From positions 1 to 64,000 of the forward strand of contig NZ_NPFW01000006.1 in the NCBI RefSeq assembly GCF_002259405.1: a stretch of 64,000 nucleotides of DNA. Reading direction: 5' to 3'. The translations under genes and the position numbers were made by a program. The notes below the pieces were generated by a model. It was not told where the DNA came from. It ran no database searches and saw only the letters and a list, made by a program, of their open reading frames with translations. Shown piece after piece: positions 55,542-63,868 of the stretch (position 1 is the stretch's first letter; the number at the start of each line of letters is the position of its first letter). Source of the stretch: Rhodococcus sp. 14-2483-1-2. Lineage in GTDB: Bacteria > Actinomycetota > Actinomycetes > Mycobacteriales > Mycobacteriaceae.

Positions 55542-56450
55542 TCAGAAGTTCTTGGGCGAGAAGAACTTCGAGACCAACTTCGCGCCGATGTTGAGTATTG
55601 CGACGATCAGGATCAGCGTCAGGGCTGCTCCCCACATGCGCTCAGCGGTGAGCACGCCGGTTCCTGCTTTCTGCAGGTCGACCATCATGAGCGGCAGAGA
55701 CGTCTGCGGCCCGGAGAAGATGTTGAAGTTGATGGCGGTGGCCGATCCCACCAGGATCAGCACCGGTGCCGTCTCACCCATCACGCGGGCCAGGGCGAGC
55801 ATGATTCCGGTGACGATGCCGGACAGGGCCGTGGGGATGACGATCTTGGCGATGGTCTTCCACTTCGGCACACCGAGTGCGTAGGACGCCTCGCGCAGAT
55901 CCTGGGGAACGATGCGCAGCATTTCCTCGGCCGAGCGCACGATCACGGGGATCATCAGGAGAACGAGAGCGAATGCGACGGCCACACCGGATCGCTGGAA
56001 TCCGAAGGTGGCGATCCACAGCGCGTAGATGAACAGGGCCGCGACGATGGACGGCACACCGGTGAGGATGTCGACCATGAACGTGGTGACTCGGGCCAGT
56101 CGCGTGCCTACCCCGTACTCGACGAGGTAGATGGCGACGAAGATGCCGATCGGGATGGAGATGACGGCGCAGAACAGTCCTTGCAGGAGCGTTCCGACGA
56201 TGGCGTGGTACGCACCGCCACCTGCGATGAACTGGGTGACGCCTGCTTGCGAGTTCTGCCACCAGGTGGGAGAGACCACTGCCGACAGGCCGCGGGAGAC
56301 CACCGTGTACAGCACCCAGATGAGAGGCACGAGTGCGACGAGAACCGAGAGGCTCACGAGGATCGTCGCCGAGAGGTTGGACGCCTTACGCCGAGCGCTG
56401 ACGCCCTGGAACGTGGGTTGCTTGACGGGCTTGTCCATCGTTGCGGTCAT
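55542..56450 (-). CDS. pstA: Phosphate ABC transporter permease PstA
   Basis: A 302-residue inner-membrane protein with six helices. The coupling EAA loop is LREASYALGVPKWKTIAKIV, and GVPSIVAALFIYAL and RVMGETAPVLILVGSA are conserved PstA segments. ATG at 56450 is three bases after the pstC stop. It pairs with PstC to form the phosphate channel. Confidence 0.96.
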   Translation of the reverse strand: MTATMDKPVKQPTFQGVSARRKASNLSATILVSLSVLVALVPLIWVLYTVVSRGLSAVVSPTWWQNSQAGVTQFIAGGGAYHAIVGTLLQGLFCAVISIPIGIFVAIYLVEYGVGTRLARVTTFMVDILTGVPSIVAALFIYALWIATFGFQRSGVAVAFALVLLMIPVIVRSAEEMLRIVPQDLREASYALGVPKWKTIAKIVIPTALSGIVTGIMLALARVMGETAPVLILVGSATAINFNIFSGPQTSLPLMMVDLQKAGTGVLTAERMWGAALTLILIVAILNIGAKLVSKFFSPKNF

Positions 56451-56453
56451 GGG

Positions 56454-57491
56454 TCAGTCCTTCTTTCCGGCGATGGCGGCGCGGGCACCGGCGTTGACGA
56501 CGAAGGTGAGGATGAAGAGCACCAGACCTGCAGCGATGTAGGCGCCGGCTTGGAGCGGGTTGTTGAATTCGCCCGCGGCCAGCGCGATCTTCGTCGCAAA
56601 CGTGGAACCGCCGTCGAACAGCGTTCCGCCGAAGGTTGCCTGAGTGCTGCGGATGATGATGTACAGCGCGATGGTCTCACCGAGTGCGCGACCGAGACCG
56701 AGCATGGAGCCGCTGACGTAACCGGACTTGCCGAACGGAATGACCGTGGTGCGCACGACCTCCCAGCGGGTGGCTCCGAGGGCGAGAGCTGCTTCGATCT
56801 GCCCCTTCGGCGTCTGCATGAAGACCTCGCGGGTGACTGCGGCGATGATCGGCAGGATCATGACCGCGAGCACGATGCCGCCGGTGAAGATGGTGCCGCC
56901 GCCGGCGATGGAGACCGAGCCGGTGCTGAAGAGCGGGAACCAGCTCAAGGACGAGTTCAGCCATTCCGCGAATGGGCTGATGGCGGGCGCGAGGACGTAC
57001 AGGCCCCAGAGACCGAAGACGATCGATGGGACCGCGGCCAGCAGGTCGATGACGTAACCGAGCGGTCCCGCTACCCGCTTGGGAGCGTAATTCGTCAGGT
57101 AGATGGCGATGCCGAGTGCAACAGGCATCGCGAGGACGAGCGCGAACAGAGACACCGTGACGGTGACCAGGAACAGATCGAGAACACCGAACGCCATGGC
57201 CGAGGTGTTGGACGTGTCCCAGGCACCGTTGTAGGTCAGGAAGTTGACCGTGTTGTTCGACAGCGAGGGAATGGCACGCCAGACCAGGAAGATACCCACG
57301 GCGGCGATCAGGGCGATGATGAAGATACCCGAGCCCGTGGCGAGGCCGGAGAAGATCCGGTCACCGGGACGTGTGACGGTCCCCGATTTTTTCTTGTCTG
57401 ACAATTGTGGTTCTTCCGGTTTGTGCGCGGAACCCGCGGAGGGCACGGTAGCCGCGGAGGGGACGCCGGTCATCGAGTGGGTGTCGCTCAT
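56454..57491 (-). CDS. pstC: Phosphate ABC transporter permease PstC
   Basis: A 345-residue inner-membrane protein. The N-terminal 40 residues are hydrophilic, then six helices. The EAA loop is IEAALALGATRWEVVRTTVI; AVPSIVFGLWGLYVLAP and LGRALGETIALYIII are typical of PstC. ATG at 57491 (MSDTHSMTG); a GTG at 57500 is possible. Second gene of the operon, 87 bases after pstS. Confidence 0.96.
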   Translation of the reverse strand: MSDTHSMTGVPSAATVPSAGSAHKPEEPQLSDKKKSGTVTRPGDRIFSGLATGSGIFIIALIAAVGIFLVWRAIPSLSNNTVNFLTYNGAWDTSNTSAMAFGVLDLFLVTVTVSLFALVLAMPVALGIAIYLTNYAPKRVAGPLGYVIDLLAAVPSIVFGLWGLYVLAPAISPFAEWLNSSLSWFPLFSTGSVSIAGGGTIFTGGIVLAVMILPIIAAVTREVFMQTPKGQIEAALALGATRWEVVRTTVIPFGKSGYVSGSMLGLGRALGETIALYIIIRSTQATFGGTLFDGGSTFATKIALAAGEFNNPLQAGAYIAAGLVLFILTFVVNAGARAAIAGKKD

Positions 57492-57578
57492 ACCGCTCAC
57501 TGTCTCGTGTGGAGGTCGAGGACGGTCCTGCTTCGGCTCGCGTCACCACGAGCCGAAGCAGGATCACGTCTCATCTAA

Positions 57579-58679
57579 TCAGGCGATTGCTTCGATGGCG
57601 GTGGTCAGACGTTCCTTGAAGGACTCGGGGAGCGGCACGTAGCCGGCTTCCTCGAGGCCCTGCTGACCTTCGTTGGCTGCGCTGAGCAGGAACGACTTGA
57701 CTGCTGCCGAGGTCTCGGGGTCGTAGCCGGCCGAGCAGACGATCTCGTAGGTTGCGAGAACCAGCGGGTACGTCTCGGCTTCGTTGCTGGCGTACAGCGC
57801 ATCGATGTCGATGACGAGGTCGTTGCCCTCACCGGAGAACGTTGCCGCGTCGATCGCTGCGGCAGCCGACTCGGTGGTGAGCTCGACCGGTCCGTTGCCG
57901 AAGTCGACTGCAGCCGTGCCCAGGTTCTCCTGGTCGGCGAAGCCCTTCTCGACGTAGGTGACCGAGCCGGGAGTAGCTGCCACGGCCTGGGCTACGCCCG
58001 AGGATCCGTTGGCACCTTCGCCGACGCCGCCTGCCCAGTCGGAGCTGTGGTCCAGGGTCCACGCCTCGGGAGCCGAAGCGGCCAGGAAGCGCTGGAAGTT
58101 GTCGCTGGTGCCCGAGGAATCGGACCGGTAGACCGGGGTGACCGCGGTGGACGGCAGTTCGACGCCCTCGTTGAGTGCGGCGATGGCGGGATCGTTCCAG
58201 GTGGTGATCTGGCCGGTGAACATGCGCGCGATGACGTCCGGATTCAGCGCAACGCTGTCGACGCCGTCGAGGTTGTAGGCCACTGCGACCGGGCCGAAGA
58301 CCAGCGGCAGGTTCCATGCCGGGTTGCTGGCGCAGCGGGTGGCTGCCTCGGTTGCCTGCTCGTCCTTGATCGCGGAGTCGGACCCTGCGAAGTCGACCAG
58401 TCCGGCGACGAACTGCGTGCGGCCGTTGCCCGAGCCGCTGGTGGTGTACTCGACGGCCTTGCCGGCGCACACGCCGGAGTAGATCGAGGTGAAGTTGGAC
58501 ATTGCGTTCTGCTGCGCAGAAGAGCCTTCGCCGGTCAGCGGAGACTTGCCCTCGCAGGTAGCCGAGGATTCGGATGCGCCGTCCGTGGTGGCGACGTTCG
58601 CGTCGCTACCGCATGCGGTCAGCAACATGGCACTGATGGCCACTGCACTCATGAGAGCACCGTTGCGCTTGAGGTTCAC
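57579..58679 (-). CDS. pstS: Phosphate-binding lipoprotein PstS
   Basis: A 366-residue periplasmic-type binding protein. The signal peptide ends with lipobox MLLTAC. Phosphate contacts are expected in LTGEGSSAQQNAM, VEYTTSGSGNGRTQF, VDFAGSDSAIKDEQ and VYRSDSSGTSDNFQRFL, as in the family. GTG start with GGAGGAAACAG just upstream. A PHO box lies about 165 bases upstream, so the operon should be induced by phosphate starvation. Confidence 0.96.
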   Translation of the reverse strand: MNLKRNGALMSAVAISAMLLTACGSDANVATTDGASESSATCEGKSPLTGEGSSAQQNAMSNFTSIYSGVCAGKAVEYTTSGSGNGRTQFVAGLVDFAGSDSAIKDEQATEAATRCASNPAWNLPLVFGPVAVAYNLDGVDSVALNPDVIARMFTGQITTWNDPAIAALNEGVELPSTAVTPVYRSDSSGTSDNFQRFLAASAPEAWTLDHSSDWAGGVGEGANGSSGVAQAVAATPGSVTYVEKGFADQENLGTAAVDFGNGPVELTTESAAAAIDAATFSGEGNDLVIDIDALYASNEAETYPLVLATYEIVCSAGYDPETSAAVKSFLLSAANEGQQGLEEAGYVPLPESFKERLTTAIEAIA

Positions 58680-58840
58680 CTGTTTCCTCCGGGGAATCTG
58701 TAGGCCGTGTCCACGGCTCGGACCTGATCGGCCGCGCTGTGACTGTGTGGGTGCCGGCTCCTCGAGAGAACCTCGCACCAGGCGGCGCTGGTTGCCACCC
58801 ATGGAGAAAGGTAAGGGCAGGTGGTAGACGTTTACCCCCG

Positions 58841-58862
58841 CGCGGGTGAACGGAAGATGAAC
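58841..58862 (-). promoter_or_regulatory. PHO box upstream of pstSCAB
   Basis: Two 11-base direct repeats on the minus strand, GTTCATCTTCC then GTTCACCCGCG, match the actinobacterial PHO box unit (GTTCAYYYRSG-like) with the standard 11-base period. A PhoP/RegX3-type response regulator should bind here and activate pstS under phosphate limitation. Confidence 0.75.
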
Positions 58863-58882
58863 ACCCTGGCCGATATGTCCGT

Positions 58883-59788
58883 TCAGCTACTGCGCGCGTA
58901 TGCGGCGTCCACGTGGTAATTCTCGAAACCCAGCTTGGTGTACGTGTGCACGGCAGCGGTGTTGTCGGCCTCGACGTAGAGCATGATCTGGCCCAGTTCT
59001 CGACCGCGCAGGTAGTGCAGGCCGGCCAGCGTGAGCACTCGACCCAGACCACGCCCCTGCGACTGCGGGTCGATCCCGACCACGTACACCTCGCCGATGG
59101 CCGGTTCCGAACCCTCGGCCGGGTGGACCTTCGTCCAGTGAAAACCGAGGAGGCGGTCACTGCCCTCCTCGAAAGCCAGGAACAGACCTGCCGGATCGAA
59201 CCACGATTCGTCTCGTCGCGCGTCGATGTCGCGATCGGTCCAGCCACCCTGTTCGGGGTGCCAGGAGAAGGCCGCATTGTTCACGCGCAGCAGCTCGGCA
59301 TCGTCCTGATGCCCCCGATAGGTTCGAAGTGAAATACCTTCCGGCACAACGACATCCGGAAGATCGGGACCAGCAGACGCGCGACGCATCTGCAGCAACT
59401 CGCGAACCACCTGCAACCCGAGGCGCGCCGCGACGGCCTGCGCAGCCGGCAGGTTGCCGTGCGCCCAGATTCGAGTTTCGGAGCCGATATCGAGTGCGCG
59501 AGAAACCAATTCACGTCCGACGCCGCGACCGCGGGCCGAAGGATCGACGACGGCCTCGGCCATCCCGTCGGTGATTCCGACGTAGCCCACGACACGATCA
59601 CCCTCGGTCGCCACGAGACGAACGACCTCGTCACCGTCGTCGACGGCCTTCACGGCCTGCTCCGACAAGGGCGCAGTACCGTCGACTTCCGTTGCACGGG
59701 AAAGAATTTGATGAACCTCGTAGGACACACGGGAAGACGGTGCGCCGCCGTCGGTCGAATGGACGTCGAACGCAGGATCCGAACTCAT
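58883..59788 (-). CDS. mshD: Mycothiol synthase MshD
   Basis: A 301-residue protein of two GNAT domains that acetylates Cys-GlcN-Ins in the last step of mycothiol synthesis. The N-terminal domain has VVDPSARGRGVGRELVSRAL, and the active C-terminal domain has YVVGIDPQSQGRGLGRVLTL and a final FENYHVDAAYAR. The segment LGFHWTKVHPAEGSEPAIGE is typical. ATG at 59788 directly follows the glnR stop, so the two are co-translated. Corresponds to Rv0819. Confidence 0.94.
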   Translation of the reverse strand: MSSDPAFDVHSTDGGAPSSRVSYEVHQILSRATEVDGTAPLSEQAVKAVDDGDEVVRLVATEGDRVVGYVGITDGMAEAVVDPSARGRGVGRELVSRALDIGSETRIWAHGNLPAAQAVAARLGLQVVRELLQMRRASAGPDLPDVVVPEGISLRTYRGHQDDAELLRVNNAAFSWHPEQGGWTDRDIDARRDESWFDPAGLFLAFEEGSDRLLGFHWTKVHPAEGSEPAIGEVYVVGIDPQSQGRGLGRVLTLAGLHYLRGRELGQIMLYVEADNTAAVHTYTKLGFENYHVDAAYARSS

Positions 59789-60550
59789 CTACGAGAGAGT
59801 ACTCTCTTGCTCGAACTCGAAATCCGCATCGTCGGAATCCCCACCGGCAGCGTCCGAGGCCACCGGTCCGCCCTTGGCGTTGCGCGCCGGCCGAACAGCC
59901 TTGTAGCCCACGTTTCGCACCGTCCCGATGAGCGACTCGTATTCGGTACCGAGCTTGGCGCGGAGGCGTCGGACATGGACGTCGACGGTGCGCGTTCCAC
60001 CGAAGAAGTCGTAGCCCCAGACTTCCTGGAGGAGCTGGGCGCGAGTGAAGACGCGGCCCGCATGCTGAGCCAGATACTTCAGCAGCTCGAATTCCTTGTA
60101 GGTCAGATCGAGTGGACGACCTCGCAGCCGTGCGGTGTAGGTGCCCTCGTCGATGACCAGTTCGCCGAGCGTGATCTTGCCCGAGGTCTCCGGGCTGGCA
60201 ACTCCCCCACTACGGCCGACCAGCAACCGCAGTCGCGCGTCGAGCTCGGCGGGGCCGGTACCGGGGAGCAGGATGTCGTCGAGCCCCCAGTCGGAATTCA
60301 CCGCGACGAGCCCGCCCTCGGTGAGCACCGCGACGACCGGGATGGCCGAGCCGGTACTTCCCAACAGGCGACACAGACCGCGGGCAGCAGCCAGGTCGGT
60401 GCGGGCGTCGACCAGTGCGATGTCTGCCGAACCGGCTTCGAGAAGCGAGGACACCTCGGTGGGTACCGGGCGTACGTGATGCGCCAGGAGAGCAAGGGAC
60501 GGCAGAACGCCCTCCGGATTGGGATCGGAGGTCAGTAGTAGGAGCTCCAC
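59789..60550 (-). CDS. glnR: Nitrogen regulator GlnR (OmpR-type orphan response regulator)
   Basis: A 253-residue regulator, starting [20 protein letters not shown]. The receiver-like domain lacks the usual acidic pair at its N-terminus, and the Asp in [10 protein letters not shown] sits at the phosphorylation position; GlnR works without a partner kinase. The winged helix ([50 protein letters not shown]) is almost identical to that of M. tuberculosis GlnR (Rv0818) as I recall it. It controls ammonium and nitrate assimilation. ATG start. It is followed immediately by mshD. Confidence 0.94.
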   Translation of the reverse strand: MELLLLTSDPNPEGVLPSLALLAHHVRPVPTEVSSLLEAGSADIALVDARTDLAAARGLCRLLGSTGSAIPVVAVLTEGGLVAVNSDWGLDDILLPGTGPAELDARLRLLVGRSGGVASPETSGKITLGELVIDEGTYTARLRGRPLDLTYKEFELLKYLAQHAGRVFTRAQLLQEVWGYDFFGGTRTVDVHVRRLRAKLGTEYESLIGTVRNVGYKAVRPARNAKGGPVASDAAGGDSDDADFEFEQESTLS

Positions 60551-60680
60551 TGCGTCTCCATTCTTACTGCTGGCCGGTCCAGCCCAGGCTGGATTCGAGT
60601 GATCGTCAAGGACACAGACTAGCTTGTCCGTACAACCGGCCGAAGAGGGCAGTACGCGATCCGTCGGTCACAATGGACCG

Positions 60681-61460
60681 GTGCGCACACTTCTCATCGG
60701 ACTCGCCAGCCTGCTGGCCCTCGCGCTCGTGGTGGATTTCGGCGCTGCGGCCTACTCGGAGTACCGAGTCTCCCGCGCGATCCGTGCCGGCGGCGAGCTC
60801 ACCTCCGACCCTCAAGTGATCGTGCACGGCTTCCCGTTCCTCACCCAGGCGGCGGACGGCCGCTACCAGAACATCGAGATTCGAGCCCAGGACGTGCCGA
60901 CCGAGTACGTCGGCTCGACGACGATCGAGGCCAATCTTCGCGGCGTGCACATCGAGCTGTCCGACCTGATCGACAACAACGTTCGGGCGATCCCGGTGGA
61001 CGAACTCGACGGCCGCGTCCGTATCGAGGCGACGGACCTCGGCCGGTTCCTCGGCATCGTCGACCTGCAGGTTTCCGCGCCGCCGGCCGACAAGTCGGAC
61101 GGTACCGGCGGTTCCGGTGGGTCGGGCAAGACCACGACCGGGGGCGTCGTGCTGACCGGAACGGTTCCGGTCGGCCCCCTCGAAACGACCGTGAGCGTCC
61201 AGGCCGACCTGTTGCTCGAAGGGGACGGCGTCGCCATCGTCGCGTCGGACTTCTATTTCGGCCCGGAGGGTCAAGCGGACTTCACGATTCCCGATTTCGC
61301 CAAGCCCACGGTGCTCGGTCTGTTCACCAGGACCATCGAGCGTCAGAGCCTGCCCTTCGGACTCCTGCCGACGGACGTCTACGCGGAGGGCTCGCAGATC
61401 GTCATCGAGGGCTCGGGCGAGAACGTGACCATCGACCTCAACGAGATCGAAAAGCCGTGA
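60681..61460 (+). CDS. LmeA-like DUF2993 exported protein
   Basis: A 259-residue protein with one N-terminal hydrophobic signal or anchor (RTLLIGLASLLALALVVDF). The exported DUF2993 domain includes SDPQVIVHGFPFLTQAADGRYQ, LRGVHIELSDLI and RVRIEATDLGRFL. A Gly/Ser-rich insert (about residues 140-152) precedes the C-terminal half. LmeA (Rv0817c) supports lipomannan elongation and binds lipids in mycobacteria. GTG at 60681. It overlaps the thioredoxin gene by four bases. Divergent from glnR. Confidence 0.87.
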   Translation: MRTLLIGLASLLALALVVDFGAAAYSEYRVSRAIRAGGELTSDPQVIVHGFPFLTQAADGRYQNIEIRAQDVPTEYVGSTTIEANLRGVHIELSDLIDNNVRAIPVDELDGRVRIEATDLGRFLGIVDLQVSAPPADKSDGTGGSGGSGKTTTGGVVLTGTVPVGPLETTVSVQADLLLEGDGVAIVASDFYFGPEGQADFTIPDFAKPTVLGLFTRTIERQSLPFGLLPTDVYAEGSQIVIEGSGENVTIDLNEIEKP

Positions 61461-61876
61461 CAGGGATCACAGTTCTGGTCGTCGTGGCGATCCTTGCCGT
61501 CGCTACCGGATTGTTCCTCCGCAGCCGATCCGGTGCCGTGCGGGCCGTACGGAACACCGACTCCGAGACCGACGCTCTGCACCCGCTCCTGCTCGACGCG
61601 GGTGCCACGACCGACGTCGCGACCGTCCTGCACTTCTCGGCGGACTGGTGCGGACCGTGTGCGGCCGTGCGACGCGTCGTCCAGCAGGTATTGAACGATC
61701 GAAGCGATGCCCGGGAGCTCGAACTCGACATCGACGCCCATCCGATCCTCGCCCGCGAACTGGGCGTGCTGTCACTGCCCACGACTTTTGTCCTCGACAC
61801 CCGATTGCAACGACGCTCCAGAATCGCGGGTGTGCCGTCCGCGGCGGCGCTACGGTCGGCGCTCGACGCTCTGTGA
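61457..61876 (+). CDS. Membrane-anchored thioredoxin-like protein
   Basis: A 139-residue protein. The first helix (residues about 3-20) is an N-terminal anchor. The thioredoxin domain has the active site HFSADWCGPCAAVRR (WCGPC) and a cis-Pro loop SLPTTFVL. It may keep an exported or membrane partner reduced. GTG overlaps the DUF2993 stop by four bases. By position it is Rv0816c (thiX). The sulfur-related operon begins right after it. Confidence 0.9.
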   Translation: MTGITVLVVVAILAVATGLFLRSRSGAVRAVRNTDSETDALHPLLLDAGATTDVATVLHFSADWCGPCAAVRRVVQQVLNDRSDARELELDIDAHPILARELGVLSLPTTFVLDTRLQRRSRIAGVPSAAALRSALDAL

Positions 61877-61898
61877 CCTCGCCTCTTCGGACCGGCGG

Positions 61899-61927
61899 TA
61901 GGACGCGCCGCTGGTAGAGGGTACGAT
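61899..61927 (+). promoter_or_regulatory. Promoter of the polycysteine-leader sulfur operon
   Basis: TAGGAC (61899-61904), a 17-base spacer and TACGAT (61922-61927) are followed seven bases later by the GTG at 61935, so the transcript probably begins with that codon. The -10-to-start distance is identical to that of the aroF leader. Confidence 0.6.
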
Positions 61928-61934
61928 GCTCTTC

Positions 61935-62021
61935 GTGTTCTCCCGCCGCGAGCTGATGCTCACCAGTCGTCGCACAGTTGATCTGTGCCGACTGGGCGGT
62001 TGTTGCTGTCGCTGCTGCTGA
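61935..62021 (+). CDS. Polycysteine leader peptide (cysteine-sensing attenuator ORF)
   Basis: 28 residues from GTG at 61935: MFSRRELMLTSRRTVDLCRL, then GGCCCRCC and TGA. The Cys codons are one at residue 19, three in a row and two more just before the stop. In-frame ATG codons at 61926 and 61956 are alternative starts. Polycysteine leaderless ORFs ahead of DUF4395-cysA2-sseC genes are known attenuators in mycobacteria: low charged tRNA-Cys stalls the ribosome and lets downstream genes be expressed. The 108 bases to the DUF4395 gene hold a CACGC/GCGTG hairpin at 62036-62049. Confidence 0.82.
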   Translation: MFSRRELMLTSRRTVDLCRLGGCCCRCC

Positions 62022-62129
62022 TTTCCTTCTGCCGCCACGCCCATGCGTGATGTACGGCCCGATGATCGAAATCCACGTCCGAGCACTGCCGATGCGGCGT
62101 GCCCCGGCTTCGCACAGGAGTACCTCTCG

Positions 62130-62606
62130 ATGTCGACACCCGACACCCGGATCACCACCCCCACTGCCACGATCGACCAGGTGGACGTTCGTGGTCCGCG
62201 CTTCGCAGCGTGGATCACCACCGCCGTTCTGGTCGTCGTTCTCCTCCTGACCACGTTCTCTGTCCCCGCGGCGGCAATCCTGCTCGGGCTACAGGCGATC
62301 GTCTTCGGAATCGGAGCCGTCCGCGGACCCAAGCGCAGTCCGTACGGCACGATCTACGCGACATTCGTCGCACCGCGCCTCTCCCCCACCAGCGAACGTG
62401 AGCCGGTGGCACCGTTGAAATTCGCTCAACTGGTGGGCTTCGTGTTCGCCGCCGCAGGAGTTGTCGGCTTCGCGCTCGGCGCTCCGGTCGTCGGCACCGT
62501 GGCGGCAGGCTTCGCGTTGTTCGCAGCCTTCCTCAATGCCGCGTTCGCGGTCTGCCTCGGCTGCATGATCTATCCCCTCGCCGCGCGACTGCGCACCACT
62601 GCTTGA
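62130..62606 (+). CDS. DUF4395 membrane protein
   Basis: A 158-residue protein with a hydrophilic N-terminus (MSTPDTRITTPTATIDQVDV, then RGPRFAAW) and four helices in two pairs. A conserved AVCLGCMIYPLAARL segment near the end has two Cys in a CxGC motif, which may carry sulfur or be redox active. ATG at 62130 is preceded by AGGAG. First structural gene of the sulfur operon controlled by the polycysteine leader. It may move or handle a sulfur compound (inference). Confidence 0.85.
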   Translation: MSTPDTRITTPTATIDQVDVRGPRFAAWITTAVLVVVLLLTTFSVPAAAILLGLQAIVFGIGAVRGPKRSPYGTIYATFVAPRLSPTSEREPVAPLKFAQLVGFVFAAAGVVGFALGAPVVGTVAAGFALFAAFLNAAFAVCLGCMIYPLAARLRTTA

Positions 62607-62644
62607 CCCTCACCGATCCGTAAAGAAAGACCGAAAGGAACACC

Positions 62645-63481
62645 ATGGCTCGCTCCGACGTCCTGGTCTCTGCCGACTGGGCCGAGCAGAACCTGAACGC
62701 ACCGAAGACCGTCTTCGTCGAGGTCGACGAAGACGCAAGCGCCTACGACGGCGGACACATCGAAGGTGCGGTCAAGCTCGACTGGCGCAAGGACCTGCAG
62801 GACGCGGTTCGCCGCGACTTCCTCAATCAGGAACAGTTCTCGGACCTGTTGTCGGCCAAGGGCATCAGCAACGACGACACCATCGTCCTGTACGGCGGGA
62901 ACAACAACTGGTTCGCTGCCTACGCCTACTGGTACTTCAAGCTGTACGGACACAAGGACGTCAAGCTCATCGACGGTGGCCGCAAGAAGTGGGAACTCGA
63001 CGGCCGCGCGCTGTCCAAGGACGTCGTCAGCCGTGAGACCACGCAGTACCGCGCCGAGGCACCCGACCTGTCGATCCGCGCGTTCCGCGACGAGGTCATC
63101 GACGCCATCGGCAACAAGAATCTGATCGACGTCCGTTCGCCCGACGAATTCTCGGGCAAGATCCTCGCCCCCGCTCACCTGCCGCAGGAGCAGGCTCAGC
63201 AGCGTGGCCACGTGCCGTCCGCGATCAACATCCCGTGGAGCACCACCGCCAACGAGGACGGCACGTTCAAGTCCGACGAAGCGCTCGAAGAGCTGTACAA
63301 GACCAAGGGCTACGACGACAGCAAGGCCACCATCGCCTACTGCCGCATCGGTGAGCGTTCGAGCCACACCTGGTTCGTCCTCAAGGAGCTTCTGGGCAAG
63401 GAAGACGTCAAGAACTACGACGGCAGCTGGGTCGAATACGGCTCTCTCGTCGGAGCACCCATCGAGCTGGAGGTTCACTGA
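62645..63481 (+). CDS. cysA2: Thiosulfate sulfurtransferase CysA2
   Basis: A 278-residue two-domain rhodanese. The N-terminal domain begins ARSDVLVSADWAEQNLNAP, and the second has the active-site loop YCRIGERSSHTWF with the catalytic Cys. The segment DEDASAYDGGHIEGAVKLDW is typical. It transfers sulfane sulfur from thiosulfate to acceptors. ATG start. It is followed two bases later by sseC. Corresponds to Rv0815c. Confidence 0.95.
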   Translation: MARSDVLVSADWAEQNLNAPKTVFVEVDEDASAYDGGHIEGAVKLDWRKDLQDAVRRDFLNQEQFSDLLSAKGISNDDTIVLYGGNNNWFAAYAYWYFKLYGHKDVKLIDGGRKKWELDGRALSKDVVSRETTQYRAEAPDLSIRAFRDEVIDAIGNKNLIDVRSPDEFSGKILAPAHLPQEQAQQRGHVPSAINIPWSTTANEDGTFKSDEALEELYKTKGYDDSKATIAYCRIGERSSHTWFVLKELLGKEDVKNYDGSWVEYGSLVGAPIELEVH

Positions 63482-63482
63482 T

Positions 63483-63788
63483 ATGTGTGGAGCACCCGTA
63501 CAAGGCCAGACCATCCCCGCAGGCGTCGACGTCGAGAAGGAAACGGTCATCACCGGCCGTGTCCTCGCCGGCGACGGTGAGCCGGTAGCAGGGGCTTTCG
63601 TGCGTCTGCTCGACGGCAGCGGCGAATTCACCGCAGAGGTCGTTGCGTCGGGCACCGGTGATTTCCGGTTCTTCGCCGCTCCCGGACAGTGGACGCTGCG
63701 CGCACTGTCGGCATCGGGCAACGGCGACACCGTCATCGCTCCCGAGGGCGCAGGCGTGCACTCGGCGAACGTCACCGTCGGAGTCTGA
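63483..63788 (+). CDS. sseC: DUF1416 protein SseC
   Basis: A 101-residue protein that starts MCGAPVQGQTIPAGVDVEKE, with a Cys at position 2, and has a beta-sandwich-like pattern (VLAGDGEPVAGAFVRLLD, GDFRFFAAPGQWTLRAL). It is always found next to the CysA2 rhodanese in Mycobacteriales, so a role in sulfur transfer is likely. Its exact role is unknown. ATG start one base after the cysA2 stop. A strong terminator follows. Confidence 0.92.
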   Translation: MCGAPVQGQTIPAGVDVEKETVITGRVLAGDGEPVAGAFVRLLDGSGEFTAEVVASGTGDFRFFAAPGQWTLRALSASGNGDTVIAPEGAGVHSANVTVGV

Positions 63789-63814
63789 TCCGACCCGCTC
63801 GCATCGAACGAGAC

Positions 63815-63851
63815 AAGAACCCCGCACCTGCTCGCAGGTGCGGGGTTCTTT
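63815..63851. terminator. Terminator after the sulfur operon
   Basis: A perfect 16-bp stem, AAGAACCCCGCACCTG/CAGGTGCGGGGTTCTT, with a CTCG loop and a T after it. It can also serve the minus-strand partial gene that ends at 63869. Confidence 0.92.
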
Positions 63852-63868
63852 CGGTTCGGTGGAGGCTG

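Noticed and set aside
54722-55594. A 290-codon plus-strand frame opposite pstB
   Set aside because: It is a mirror of the very well-conserved pstB gene and has no independent support.
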